Below are positions 17,317-25,760 of a DNA stretch of 64,000 nucleotides, piece by piece. A program made the position numbers and the translations under genes. A model generated the notes under the pieces. That model was given only the letters and a program-made list of their open reading frames with translations, was not told the DNA's origin and did not search any database. Position 1 is the first letter of the stretch. Each line of letters starts with the position of its first letter. Source of the stretch: JAXMDT01 sp046348685 (GTDB lineage: Bacteria; Pseudomonadota; Alphaproteobacteria; Rickettsiales; UBA998); assembly GCA_046348685.1 (NCBI GenBank), contig JAXMDT010000001.1, positions 124,001-188,000 on the forward strand, written 5' to 3'.

Positions 17317-18198
17317 ATGACGCCTGTTAAATCTCACCATCATGCGATTTTCTGGATGTTGATGACCGGTTTTCTTGCCGTATCGATCAACATGCTGGCG
17401 CGTACCCTTGGCACCGAGTTCCATCCGTTTCAAATCGTGTTTTTCTATAATGCCTTTGGACTGATCTTCCTGACGCCGGTCGTGATTTATAAACGCACGG
17501 AATTGAAGACGGATAAAATGCGTCTGTTTACAACACGCTCCATTCTGGAGTTCACGGCATTCTCCGTTGCATTTTATGCGGTCGGCAAACTGCCTTTTCC
17601 AACCTTTACGGCGCTCAGTTTCACCTCGCCGCTGTTTGCATCGATCTTTGCCATTTTCATTTTAAAAGAAGATAATACGGTGCATCGCTGGATAGCGCTG
17701 CTTATCGGTTTTATCGGGGTGTTGATCATGACCAAGCCGGGGTCGGACACGTTCCAATATATGACAATGCTGGTGCTGGCGGCGGCCTGCTGCTTTGCGC
17801 TCTGCAGCGTCACGATCAAAAAACTGACCCGTACCGAACCGCCGATGCGTGTTGCGTTTTATATGGTGTTTTTGACCGCCTGCATCTCGGCGCCGTTTGC
17901 CGTCTATTACTGGCAACCGATTCCGCTGGCGCTGTGGCCGAAACTGGCGTTGATGGGCATGCTCGTCGCCTCGGTGCAGTATACCGTCTCGCGCGCGCTT
18001 TCCATGGGTGAGGTAACCGCCATCCTGCCAGTGACGTACGTCAACTTGCTCTGGTCGTCGATCTATGCCTATATTCTCTTTAATGAAACGATCACGCTGA
18101 TCGTGATTCTCGGCGGCGGGTTAATCGTCGCCGCAGCCTTCTACGCAGCTAAATTCGGGCATCGCAAAACACCGATTTCAGACGTTGTTCAGGCATAA
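17317..18198 (+). CDS. EamA/DMT-family transporter
   Basis: About 293 residues with ten predicted membrane helices in two homologous halves (EamA domains), the architecture of drug/metabolite transporters. Conserved features include LPFPTFTALSFTSPLFASIFA at the end of the first half and VTAILPVTYVNLLWSSIYAY in the second. Substrate cannot be told from sequence; relatives export metabolites or import S-adenosylmethionine. The start is the ATG at 17317; an in-frame GTG at 17299 is possible. It converges on the kinase gene with 3 nt between. Confidence 0.85.
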   Translation: MTPVKSHHHAIFWMLMTGFLAVSINMLARTLGTEFHPFQIVFFYNAFGLIFLTPVVIYKRTELKTDKMRLFTTRSILEFTAFSVAFYAVGKLPFPTFTALSFTSPLFASIFAIFILKEDNTVHRWIALLIGFIGVLIMTKPGSDTFQYMTMLVLAAACCFALCSVTIKKLTRTEPPMRVAFYMVFLTACISAPFAVYYWQPIPLALWPKLALMGMLVASVQYTVSRALSMGEVTAILPVTYVNLLWSSIYAYILFNETITLIVILGGGLIVAAAFYAAKFGHRKTPISDVVQA

Positions 18199-18201
18199 AG
18201 C

Positions 18202-19950
18202 CTAAGCCGGTTTGACGACGAAGGGGGCGAGGCGCCAGATGAGCGGCAGCTCGAAGATGAGGGTGGTGCCGACGAGCGATTCCGATTCGACCCATATTTT
18301 TCCGCCCAAGCGCAGAGTCTCGCCGCGAATGGCGCTCATGCCGACACCGCGTCCGGAAAATTCGGTCGTTTGATCACGCGTCGAAATACCGTCTTCGAAA
18401 ATCATCTGCATGACCTCCTGGTCGCTTTTGCCGGCCAGCACGGATTCACCATGTTTCCGCGCAAGCGAATGGCGCAATCCTTCCAGGTCAATGCCGCCGC
18501 CGTCATCCGCGATTCTTAAGCGGAACCACTCTTCGCCGCTATGAGTGAATTTTTCGGTAGTCACCGTCACCAAACCGCCGGAGGCTTTGCCCAATTGTTC
18601 GCGCAAGCCGGGCTCTTCGATACCGTGATCGACAATGTTTCGCGCCGCATGCACGAGCGAGCTGAATAAATCTTCATAAGGCTCGGCAAGTATCGGGAAA
18701 TTCTCGCCGCTGAAATTGCAGCGATGCAGGCGTTTGCCGACGCGCTCGGCCAGTTCATGCAACATCATATCCAGGAAATACAGTGCGGAATGCACCGGTA
18801 CGGCCATGACATTTTCAAGAAAATGGCGCTCAATCTCAGATGAGGGCTTCTTTTCCGAAATGGATACTTTTAATTGTTCCAGGAACGAGAGAATGCGTGA
18901 TGTTTCAATGGTACGGATGTAGCCCATCTGCTCAAAATTATCGCCGAGTACTTCCGCAGCCAGCATTTTAGCGGAAGAGAAGTGCTTGTATGCATCCGGT
19001 AGGAAACGCCGGATGGATTCGATGACCTTCGGCAGCGTATTCACGCCGCGCTCCATCAGATTGGCGATCTCGCTTTCAATAGAATGCAGCGTCTGCGCGA
19101 GATCAAGCAACTGAAATGTGCCGGCAAGACCCTTCAGCGTATGGATATCGCGCTTGAATTCTTCTAGCGACCCGATCGGGCAATCCAGTTGCATCAACGT
19201 GAAAATCTCATCGCAATGCTCGATGAAGCGCAGGAAATGATTACGGTTTCGGGCGATACGCAGAGTGCGCAAGGCACGGGCCTCACGCATCTTTAATTCT
19301 TTCTTGGCGGATTCTTCTCGCGTTACATCCGTAGCGATCACCAGGACGGACCCGAGTGACTTATTGGCGCGGTACATCGGCTTGAAGGTGAGTTCCACGA
19401 TCATGCCTTTGGAATGACGGTAATGCGAGGGTGCAATGGCAGCCAGGTCACTGAAGCTGAGGGCAAGATCATTATTGAAAAGCATATTTATCCACGAATC
19501 GATCGTCTCGCGTTCCTTGCCGGTAAGCCGCAGGACATCGCGAATATGCATATTAGCAGGATTGACTTCGAGGATTTCCAGGCAGGCTTTCGAGAAAATA
19601 GGTGAGCAAATGCCTTTTTCATCGAAGAACAGAAAACCTTCACCAAGGCTGTTCAGCATGGTTTCGATAGAGGTATTCAGCTGTTCGAGCGAGCGGTTGC
19701 TTTGCGTCAGTTCGTCCGATGAGATTTGCAAGCTGCGGCTTGCCATTCTCGATTGTTCTTCATATTGCGCGTACGATTCCTCAATACTTGAGCAAAATTC
19801 ACTGAAATGCTCGAGTGCATAGATCGCTTCCGGCGATGCTGCATCTTTATCACGCAGGTGACCCGCCAGCTGGGTAAACGTCGCCTCTACATCCTCGCTG
19901 CCGAGGATTTTTCTGAATTGCCGAAGGAGTTTCTTCGAGCGTTCACTCAC
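18202..19950 (-). CDS. CheA-like sensor kinase with PAS and Hpt domains
   Basis: 582 residues. A helical N-terminus (1-90) is followed by a PAS domain (about 92-210), an Hpt-like domain with the phosphorylatable His in HTLKG (270-274), and a CheA-type HATPase domain with N-box HAARNIVDHGIE (434-445), G-boxes ADDGGGIDLEGL and SGRGVGMSA. CheA's P2 and CheW-like domains are absent, so it is not a standard chemotaxis kinase. It is the last gene of a four-gene operon and overlaps the FIST gene by 4 nt, suggesting that FIST-sensed ligands control its autophosphorylation. The probable target is the receiver protein encoded first in the operon. Confidence 0.87.
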   Translation of the reverse strand: MSERSKKLLRQFRKILGSEDVEATFTQLAGHLRDKDAASPEAIYALEHFSEFCSSIEESYAQYEEQSRMASRSLQISSDELTQSNRSLEQLNTSIETMLNSLGEGFLFFDEKGICSPIFSKACLEILEVNPANMHIRDVLRLTGKERETIDSWINMLFNNDLALSFSDLAAIAPSHYRHSKGMIVELTFKPMYRANKSLGSVLVIATDVTREESAKKELKMREARALRTLRIARNRNHFLRFIEHCDEIFTLMQLDCPIGSLEEFKRDIHTLKGLAGTFQLLDLAQTLHSIESEIANLMERGVNTLPKVIESIRRFLPDAYKHFSSAKMLAAEVLGDNFEQMGYIRTIETSRILSFLEQLKVSISEKKPSSEIERHFLENVMAVPVHSALYFLDMMLHELAERVGKRLHRCNFSGENFPILAEPYEDLFSSLVHAARNIVDHGIEEPGLREQLGKASGGLVTVTTEKFTHSGEEWFRLRIADDGGGIDLEGLRHSLARKHGESVLAGKSDQEVMQMIFEDGISTRDQTTEFSGRGVGMSAIRGETLRLGGKIWVESESLVGTTLIFELPLIWRLAPFVVKPA

Positions 19951-21083
19951 GCGGCCTGTTCCGTGATGTAGGTAATCGTCATGGTCTGATTATGCAATTC
20001 CGGTTTACCTGTTTCGGTAAACGGGCAAATCTCTCCGTAAGAATAAAAGCCTGCGATTGCCGTATCCTTGCCCATTGTTTTCTGTACTGCTTCGATTTCC
20101 TCATCGACATCATTACCCATGACAAGGCGACGACCGACACAGCTGATAAGAAGGGCAACGCCGTCTGAATCTTTCTGGCCTGCTTCGTTTGCGGCATCTT
20201 CCGACCCTTCGACGAGCGAATCGGTGTCAGCATGCATCAGGCAAACGATACTGCCTTCCGGTAGATCGCCCGCGAGAACAAGGCTTTCCTTATCATGATC
20301 AACATCCAGAATCGTGCGGATAAGACCTGTTGTACTGCGGTCTTCACGTAGAATTGCAAAAGGATAGAGCAGGCCGCTGGAAGGAAGCTGCGCTGCTTTT
20401 TCGCCCAGATATTCCTTGTAAAGCGCAAGTGCTGGTTTGCCATCCAGTTCATAAAGAACATTGGCCGCTGACTTCGTTACCCGGCGGCTTGGACCGAACG
20501 GTTTCCAGCCTCCGCGCGAGCCGCTGCCAACGCGCACCTGCTTGCCATAAAGACCGAATGCCACCGCTTTATCGGAAAAGGTTTCGCCGCCCAGCATCGT
20601 AAATGTTTTCTTGAAATTCGTGCCATCTCCGGCCAAGCCGCCCGTAACGACGACTGAGCTACCAACGTTTTCCGCAACGCCTTTGACGAATTCACTGCCG
20701 TTTACATTGACGCCAGGGCCTAGGGTGAAAACAGCTTTCAAATCCTGCTGCATCAGCTGTGCAGCAATTTCTTTGCCTGCTTTGTAGGAGGCGTCCGTCG
20801 ATGCGAGGTTAGCCGTGGCGCATTTAATATGCGTGTGATCAAAGTGCATGCCGATCAACGACACAGTGCCAGTCGATACACCCTCACTGCTGATTTCGCC
20901 TGCCGTAGAGCAGCCGATTACCGGAATATCGCCGAGATGTTCTTTGACAAAGCCTGTAAGCTCACCGCCGCTCATCAATTCCGGCGAAGCAAATGCCAGG
21001 ACGAGTTGAGGTTTGATGTCCATTAAAACAGATAGTTTACGCGGAATTTCGTGAATTTTACCCGATATGCTTGCACTTTTCAT
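19947..21083 (-). CDS. FIST-domain sensory protein
   Basis: 378 residues made of a FIST N domain (about 25-220) and a FIST C domain (about 225-365). Typical signs are the N-terminal PQLVLAFASPELM, VIGCSTAGEI, FDHTHIKCATANL, the GLAGDG motif, and the C-terminal SCVGRR and FYSYGEICPF. FIST domains are thought to bind small ligands such as amino acids and to feed signal-transduction proteins. There is no membrane segment, so sensing is cytoplasmic. It overlaps the downstream kinase start by 4 nt, which ties the two functionally. Confidence 0.9.
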   Translation of the reverse strand: MKSASISGKIHEIPRKLSVLMDIKPQLVLAFASPELMSGGELTGFVKEHLGDIPVIGCSTAGEISSEGVSTGTVSLIGMHFDHTHIKCATANLASTDASYKAGKEIAAQLMQQDLKAVFTLGPGVNVNGSEFVKGVAENVGSSVVVTGGLAGDGTNFKKTFTMLGGETFSDKAVAFGLYGKQVRVGSGSRGGWKPFGPSRRVTKSAANVLYELDGKPALALYKEYLGEKAAQLPSSGLLYPFAILREDRSTTGLIRTILDVDHDKESLVLAGDLPEGSIVCLMHADTDSLVEGSEDAANEAGQKDSDGVALLISCVGRRLVMGNDVDEEIEAVQKTMGKDTAIAGFYSYGEICPFTETGKPELHNQTMTITYITEQAA

Positions 21084-21102
21084 AAATCCCCCTTGAAAGA
21101 GC

Positions 21103-21603
21103 TTAGGCGCAGAGTACGTCTCGTTCCGTCAAGCGCAGATTGACGGAAAATACTTCACTGAATGCAGAAAAACAGAGCTGCATGGCGTTGGCATCGTGTT
21201 TAGAAGCGTTTTCTATTGTTTCGGAAGATGGAATTTCCATTTCGAGATGATAGCCTTGCGCATTTAAAAATGCTTTCAAATTACAGCCGACGATATTGGC
21301 GATCTCCGAAGCAGCATCCTGATACGCGGATTCCTCCTGAACGACTTCCGCCGGATAAAAATTGGCGACAATCGGCGAAAGCAGATTATGTGCAAAGCGG
21401 AAATAAATTTTAAACTCGAGGTCGTTCTGCACCAGTTTTACCAGGCAGACAAGATCGCCGTCACTGGAAGGGCATTGGCTGAGTTCGCCTGCCGCTGCAT
21501 CCACACCAAAAACCACGTGAAACGTCTCGATCACCGCGCCTTTCATTACTTCGGCGAGGCGTTCGCGCAAAGTGGACGGAATATCAAATGAGGTAGGTGT
21601 CAT
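21103..21603 (-). CDS. CheX/CheC-like phosphatase-type protein
   Basis: 166 residues. The helix DAASEIANIVGCNLKAFLN contains the CheC/CheX/FliY active-site pattern (Glu100, Asn103, Gly106) used to dephosphorylate CheY-type receivers. This fits its place between the receiver gene, which it overlaps by 20 nt, and the FIST gene. The likely role is to remove phosphate from that receiver. It has one such motif, like CheX, not two as in CheC. It could alternatively be a CheX-fold protein with only a binding role. Confidence 0.75.
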   Translation of the reverse strand: MTPTSFDIPSTLRERLAEVMKGAVIETFHVVFGVDAAAGELSQCPSSDGDLVCLVKLVQNDLEFKIYFRFAHNLLSPIVANFYPAEVVQEESAYQDAASEIANIVGCNLKAFLNAQGYHLEMEIPSSETIENASKHDANAMQLCFSAFSEVFSVNLRLTERDVLCA

Positions 21604-22048
21604 GACCCTTCCTCCGCTTCTCGATCCAATCCATTACATTTTTTATTTTTTCGCTGAGCGTTTCCTGCGAAACCGGCTTGACAATATACGATGTAGCACC
21701 AGCCTGCAGCGCTTCCAACACGTTTTTCTGTTCGCACTCGCCCGTTAGCATGACGAAGGCCGTCCCATCATATTTTGAATCGGAGCGACATTTTTTCAAT
21801 AAGTCGAAACCATTCATGATGGGCATGCCCCAATCGAGCATAATGATATCAAAACCGCGTCCTGCGGCTTCTGCCTCTTCCATTTTCTTAAGAGCTTCCT
21901 GGCCATGAATTGCACTATCAATCGTTTGAAAGCCTATGGTTTTCATTTGCTGCGTCACTAGGCGGCGCATCAGCATATGATCATCCACAACGAGGACAGA
22001 AAGTTTAGCTGAAGGGTTTGAATGCGTGTTGGCAGCAATGTCTAGCAT
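21584..22048 (-). CDS. CheY-like single-domain response regulator
   Basis: A receiver domain without an output domain: VLVVDDHMLMRRLV carries the acidic pocket, IMLDWGMPIMNG the phosphoacceptor Asp, LTGE the switch Thr, and VKPVS the Lys. A short N-terminal extension (~20 residues) precedes it. I chose the ATG at 22048 with GGAG in front; ATG 22060 is also possible. First gene of the receiver / CheX-like / FIST / kinase operon. A 22-bp palindrome lies about 85-105 nt upstream. Confidence 0.88.
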   Translation of the reverse strand: MLDIAANTHSNPSAKLSVLVVDDHMLMRRLVTQQMKTIGFQTIDSAIHGQEALKKMEEAEAAGRGFDIIMLDWGMPIMNGFDLLKKCRSDSKYDGTAFVMLTGECEQKNVLEALQAGATSYIVKPVSQETLSEKIKNVMDWIEKRRKGHDTYLI

Positions 22049-22131
22049 AGACTCCAGCATAAGTTGCAATTATTGACACTTACTTAATAAAGTAGGGTAT
22101 CTGGATACAGATTCTTCTGCGCCTACCAATT

Positions 22132-22153
22132 AATTTACTTGTACACGTAAATT
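22132..22153. promoter_or_regulatory. 22-bp imperfect palindrome, candidate operator
   Basis: AATTTACTTGT and ACACGTAAATT form two 11-nt arms that match at 10 of 11 positions, centred on TGTACA. It sits between the dapE stop and the start of the FIST signalling operon, upstream of that operon. There is no T-tract typical of a terminator. The size and symmetry suit a dimeric repressor or activator, but no regulator can be named. Confidence 0.5.
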
Positions 22154-22161
22154 TCTGCTGC

Positions 22162-23304
22162 CTAGCGGGACAGTAAAATGACAATAAGCTGATGATAAAT
22201 CTCGGTCAGTTGCTTTAGCGCTTCCAGCGAGACCCGCTCATCCACCTGATGCGGGGTCAACCCCGTTGTACCGAATTCGATCACCGGGCAAAAATCCTTT
22301 ATAAAACGGGCATCAGATGTGCCGCCGGTGGTGGATAATTCGGGTATACGCCCCGTTACGTGCTTTACCGCTTTGACAAGCGCGTCACTGAGAAGTCCTG
22401 GCGGGGAGAGAAAGGATTCTCCCGAAATGCGGATAGCCAGCGTGTAATCACCGCCAATCATATCGCATTGAGCCCGGATCCACTGTTCAAGCGCTACGCC
22501 GGAATAATGGTCATTGAAGCGGATATTGAATTTCGCGGTTGCCCGGGCAGGAATTGTATTTTCAGAAGGATTGCCGACATCAATCGTCGTAATTTCCAGG
22601 TTGGACGGTGGGAAAAATTCACTTCCCGTATCCAATTCTGAAGATTTGAGACGCACCAGCATGGCAAGCAACAAGGTTATCGGATTGCTGGCCCGCTCAG
22701 GGTATGCCACATGGCCCTGCACGCCTTTTACGGTCAGTGTTGCATTGATGCTACCCCGACGGCCGATCTTGGCCATATCACCAACGTTTTCAGGATTGGT
22801 CGGTTCACCGACAATGCAATAATCAATTGCCTCACCCTGTTCATAAAGCCAGCCCAGCATTTTACGGGTGCCATTAATCGCGGAGCCTTCTTCATCTGCA
22901 GTGAATAAAAAGCTGATTGAACCGGTATGGGAATAGGGCGTTGCCGTATATTTTGCAGCAGCGGCAATCATCGCGGCAATTGCACCTTTCATATCCTCGG
23001 CGCCTCGGCCATAAAGATAGTTTTTGCGAATCTCCGGTTCGAACGGAGGCGTACTCCATGCGTCTACATCGCCGGGTGGCACTACATCGACATGTCCGGC
23101 GAAACACACATTCGGCCCCGTATCGCCCAGCCGCGCGTAGAAATTTTCAGTATCATACGTGCCGTGTTCATGAAACGTCTGGCGAATAATGCGAAATCCG
23201 AGGGGTTCAAGCCAGGAAGCAATTAGGTCGAAACAGCTTCCGCCATCGGGTGTAACGCTCGGCTGGCGCATCAATTCTATGGCAAGGTTAACGGTATCCA
23301 GCAT
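22162..23304 (-). CDS. dapE: succinyl-diaminopimelate desuccinylase
   Basis: M20-family zinc hydrolase that removes succinate from N-succinyl-LL-diaminopimelate in lysine and peptidoglycan precursor synthesis. The 380 residues show FAGHVDVVPPGD (metal His/Asp), YGRGAEDMKGAIAA, TADEEGSAINGT (catalytic Glu pair) and FGTTGLTPHQVDERV near the C-terminus. Length and motifs match DapE rather than ArgE. The gene is transcribed away from the pilin genes. Confidence 0.95.
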   Translation of the reverse strand: MLDTVNLAIELMRQPSVTPDGGSCFDLIASWLEPLGFRIIRQTFHEHGTYDTENFYARLGDTGPNVCFAGHVDVVPPGDVDAWSTPPFEPEIRKNYLYGRGAEDMKGAIAAMIAAAAKYTATPYSHTGSISFLFTADEEGSAINGTRKMLGWLYEQGEAIDYCIVGEPTNPENVGDMAKIGRRGSINATLTVKGVQGHVAYPERASNPITLLLAMLVRLKSSELDTGSEFFPPSNLEITTIDVGNPSENTIPARATAKFNIRFNDHYSGVALEQWIRAQCDMIGGDYTLAIRISGESFLSPPGLLSDALVKAVKHVTGRIPELSTTGGTSDARFIKDFCPVIEFGTTGLTPHQVDERVSLEALKQLTEIYHQLIVILLSR

Positions 23305-23331
23305 TTAAAATAAATTGGAAATTCAATTTGT

Positions 23332-23383
23332 TTGGGGGCAATGAGGTTTCTTGCTATAATGTCACTCAGCTGGAATATCCAGC
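23332..23383 (+). promoter_or_regulatory. promoter and 5' stem-loop of first Flp pilin gene
   Basis: TTGGGG (23332-23337), a 17-nt spacer and a perfect TATAAT (23355-23360) form a sigma-70-type promoter. Nine bases later GCTGGA-ATA-TCCAGC (23369-23383) makes a 6-bp hairpin near the predicted 5' end of the mRNA. The same arrangement is repeated before the second pilin gene, which strengthens both. A 5' hairpin can stabilise an abundant pilin mRNA. Confidence 0.7.
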
Positions 23384-23405
23384 GTAATTTTTTATGGAGG
23401 GCACT

Positions 23406-23567
23406 ATGCAACAGATTAAATCTTTCATTCGTGATGAATCCGGCGCAACAGCCATCGAATACGGCCTGATCGCCGCCTTGATCTCCATTGCAGCAGTTCT
23501 CGTGCTAAGAGGCGTCGGGACGTCGCTTAATAAAACATTCGGCACCATCAATAACGAACTGCAATAA
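23406..23567 (+). CDS. Flp-type pilin (first copy), 53 aa
   Basis: Short type IVb pilin. A charged leader (MQQIKSFIRDESG) precedes the prepilin-peptidase site G/ATAIEYGLIAALISIA, with the conserved Glu at +5 and Tyr at +6. A single hydrophobic helix and a short polar tail follow. Ribosome site TGGAGG lies 5-10 nt before the ATG. The helix is nearly identical to that of the next pilin, so the pair arose by duplication. Pilin export needs a tad/cpa system, which is not in this window. Confidence 0.93.
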   Translation: MQQIKSFIRDESGATAIEYGLIAALISIAAVLVLRGVGTSLNKTFGTINNELQ

Positions 23568-23569
23568 AA

Positions 23570-23653
23570 TTGCCTAATTTTTAGGCAAAGCTTTCTGAAA
23601 TATGGTTCTTTCTCATGTTCAAATGCCAGGCGGTAAACTGCCTGGCATTTGAA
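23570..23653. repeat. two hairpins between the pilin genes
   Basis: TTGCCTAA-TTT-TTAGGCAA (23570-23588) directly follows the first pilin stop. TTCAAATGCCAGGC (23618-23631) pairs perfectly over 14 bp with GCCTGGCATTTGAA (23640-23653). Neither is followed by a strong T-tract, so they are more likely mRNA 3'-end stabilisers or partial terminators separating the two pilin transcripts. Confidence 0.6.
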
Positions 23654-23675
23654 ATGAATGCAAAATTCTATCTAT

Positions 23676-23727
23676 TTGCAGGCATTTGCCTTTTTTGCTA
23701 TACTCATGGGTAGCTGGAACATCCAGC
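23676..23727 (+). promoter_or_regulatory. promoter and 5' stem-loop of second Flp pilin gene
   Basis: TTGCAG (23676-23681), 17 nt, TATACT (23699-23704), then the hairpin GCTGGA-ACA-TCCAGC (23713-23727). Spacing and hairpin sequence parallel the first pilin promoter, with only the loop changed. The hairpin stem is conserved between the two leaders, which suggests selection or recent duplication. Confidence 0.7.
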
Positions 23728-23750
23728 GTATAACTTTTTTGGAGAGAACT

Positions 23751-23915
23751 ATGAACACGTTCAAACAATTTCTCGGCGATGAGTCGGGAGCTACCGCTAT
23801 TGAATACGGTCTGATCGCAGCGCTTATTTCCATCGCAGCAGTCCTCGTACTGCGCGGCGTTGGTACCTCGATTAACAAGACCTTCAGCACAATTAACACT
23901 GAATTGAATAAGTAA
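23751..23915 (+). CDS. Flp-type pilin (second copy), 54 aa
   Basis: Nearly a copy of the first pilin: leader MNTFKQFLGDESG, processing site G/ATAIEYGLIAALISIA, helix through VLVLRGVGTSINKTF, tail STINTELNK. It differs mainly in the leader and the last ten residues. The ATG at 23751 follows TGGAGAG; upstream in-frame starts are excluded because they would place the promoter and hairpin inside the gene. A strong terminator follows. Confidence 0.93.
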   Translation: MNTFKQFLGDESGATAIEYGLIAALISIAAVLVLRGVGTSINKTFSTINTELNK

Positions 23916-23931
23916 GTTAATTTCTGTTTCA

Positions 23932-23970
23932 GAAAAGCCCGGTGCCGTTGGCACCGGGCTTTTCTTTTTG
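23932..23970 (+). terminator. Rho-independent terminator after the pilin genes
   Basis: GAAAAGCCCGGTGCC (23932-23946), loop GTT, then GGCACCGGGCTTTTC (23950-23964) and TTTTT. A 15-bp stem with a T-tract, ending the second pilin transcript before ilvD. Confidence 0.9.
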
Positions 23971-24021
23971 TCCGCACTACTTATGGCTTGCGTAGAAAGG
24001 CGGCCACTTTATAAAGAGGGC

Positions 24022-25743
24022 ATGAGCAAAACCTATGGAAAATCAAAACTGGTCAGCCGTTATGTGACGGAAGGGCCGGAACGCGCGCCGCATCGTTCAT
24101 ACCTTTATGCGATGGGTATCGGTGAAAAAGAAATCGCGCAGCCACTTATTGGCGTCGCAACGACATGGAATGAAGCTGCCCCTTGTAATATTTCGCTCGC
24201 ACGTCAGGCGCAGGTGGTGAAAAAAGGTGTCGCCGCGGCAGGCGGTACTCCTCGAGAATTTACAACGATTACGGTGACCGATGGTATCGCGATGGGCCAT
24301 CAGGGAATGAAGTCTTCTCTGGTATCACGCGAAGTCATTGCCGATTCAGTAGAGCTCACCATGCGCGGCCATTGCTACGATGCAATTGTCGGCCTCGCCG
24401 GTTGCGATAAATCGCTGCCTGGACTGATGATGGCGATGGTGCGCCTCAATGTGCCGAGCGTGTTCATCTACGGCGGCTCGATACTGCCAGGTAATTACAA
24501 AGGCAAGATGATCACCGTGCAGGAAGTCTTCGAAGCGGTCGGCAAATATTCTGCCGGAATGATGACGGATGAGGAGCTACACGGACTGGAGCAGGTGGCC
24601 TGCCCATCAGCGGGATCGTGCGGCGGCCAGTTTACTGCCAATACGATGGCCTGCGTGTCGGAAGCCATCGGGCTGGCGCTGCCGAATTCGTCTGGCGCAC
24701 CGGCACCGTACGAATCGCGGGATATTCTCTGCTTCGATTCAGGCAAGGCGGTGCTGCACCTGCTGAAAGAAAAAATCCGTCCACGTGATATCGTAACACT
24801 GAAATCGCTCGAGAATGCCGCTGCTGTTGTGGCGGCGACTGGCGGCTCGACCAATGCGGCGCTGCATCTTCCCGCTATTGCACATGAAGCAGGTATCGAT
24901 TTCGATATTCATGCGGTCGGGAAAATTTTCGCGCGGACGCCATACCTCGCTGATCTGAAGCCAGGCGGGAAATATGTAGCGAAAGAAATGTATGAAGCGG
25001 GCGGTGTGCAAGCACTGATGAAAACGATGCTGGAAGGCGGGTATTTGCATGGCGATTGCTTGACTGTGACTGGCAAGACGATTGCCGAGAACTTAAAGGA
25101 TGTTACTTGGATCAAGGATCAGGATGTGATTCGCACCCATGATAAGCCGCTATCGCCGACCGGTGGAGTCGTCACGTTGAAAGGCAATCTTGCGCCGGAA
25201 GGAGCAATTGTAAAAGTGGCGGGTATGAAAACGCTGCAGTTCAAAGGTCCGGCACGCTGCTTCGACCGCGAAGAAGATGCATTCAAGGCAGTCGAGAATC
25301 GGGAATATAAGGAAGGCGAAGTCATTGTTATTCGCTACGAAGGTCCAAGAGGAGGCCCTGGGATGCGCGAAATGCTGGCGACAACGGCCGCGCTTTACGG
25401 GCAAGGCACTGGTGATAAGGTAGCACTTATTACGGACGGCAGATTCTCAGGTGCAACGCGCGGATTCTGCATCGGACATGTGGGCCCGGAAGCGGCGGCG
25501 GGCGGGCCTATCGCGCTGATTAAAGACGGCGATACGATTATCCTCGATGCGGAAGCCGGCACGATCGATGTGGCATTAAGTGCAGCGGAACTTGAAGACC
25601 GCCGCAAAAAATGGAAACCGCGGGAGAATGATTATGCGACAGGGTCGCTGTGGAAGTACGCTCAGATCGTTGGCTCAGCAGAGAAAGGTGCGGTCACACA
25701 CCCCGGCGGCAAAGCCGAGAAGCATGTCTTTGCGGATATATAA
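24022..25743 (+). CDS. ilvD: dihydroxy-acid dehydratase
   Basis: Iron-sulfur dehydratase of valine, leucine and isoleucine synthesis; makes 2-keto acids from 2,3-dihydroxy acids. From ATG 24022 (AAAGAGGGC ahead) it has 573 residues, normal for IlvD. Cluster cysteines are in GLAGCDKSLPG and CPSAGSCGGQFTANTMACVS; the C-terminal part has GPRGGPGMREM and TDGRFSGATRGFCIGHV. An upstream in-frame start at 23968 would overlap the terminator and is unlikely. It is probably a single-gene unit. Confidence 0.96.
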   Translation: MSKTYGKSKLVSRYVTEGPERAPHRSYLYAMGIGEKEIAQPLIGVATTWNEAAPCNISLARQAQVVKKGVAAAGGTPREFTTITVTDGIAMGHQGMKSSLVSREVIADSVELTMRGHCYDAIVGLAGCDKSLPGLMMAMVRLNVPSVFIYGGSILPGNYKGKMITVQEVFEAVGKYSAGMMTDEELHGLEQVACPSAGSCGGQFTANTMACVSEAIGLALPNSSGAPAPYESRDILCFDSGKAVLHLLKEKIRPRDIVTLKSLENAAAVVAATGGSTNAALHLPAIAHEAGIDFDIHAVGKIFARTPYLADLKPGGKYVAKEMYEAGGVQALMKTMLEGGYLHGDCLTVTGKTIAENLKDVTWIKDQDVIRTHDKPLSPTGGVVTLKGNLAPEGAIVKVAGMKTLQFKGPARCFDREEDAFKAVENREYKEGEVIVIRYEGPRGGPGMREMLATTAALYGQGTGDKVALITDGRFSGATRGFCIGHVGPEAAAGGPIALIKDGDTIILDAEAGTIDVALSAAELEDRRKKWKPRENDYATGSLWKYAQIVGSAEKGAVTHPGGKAEKHVFADI

Positions 25744-25760
25744 TCAATGCTACGTAATGC

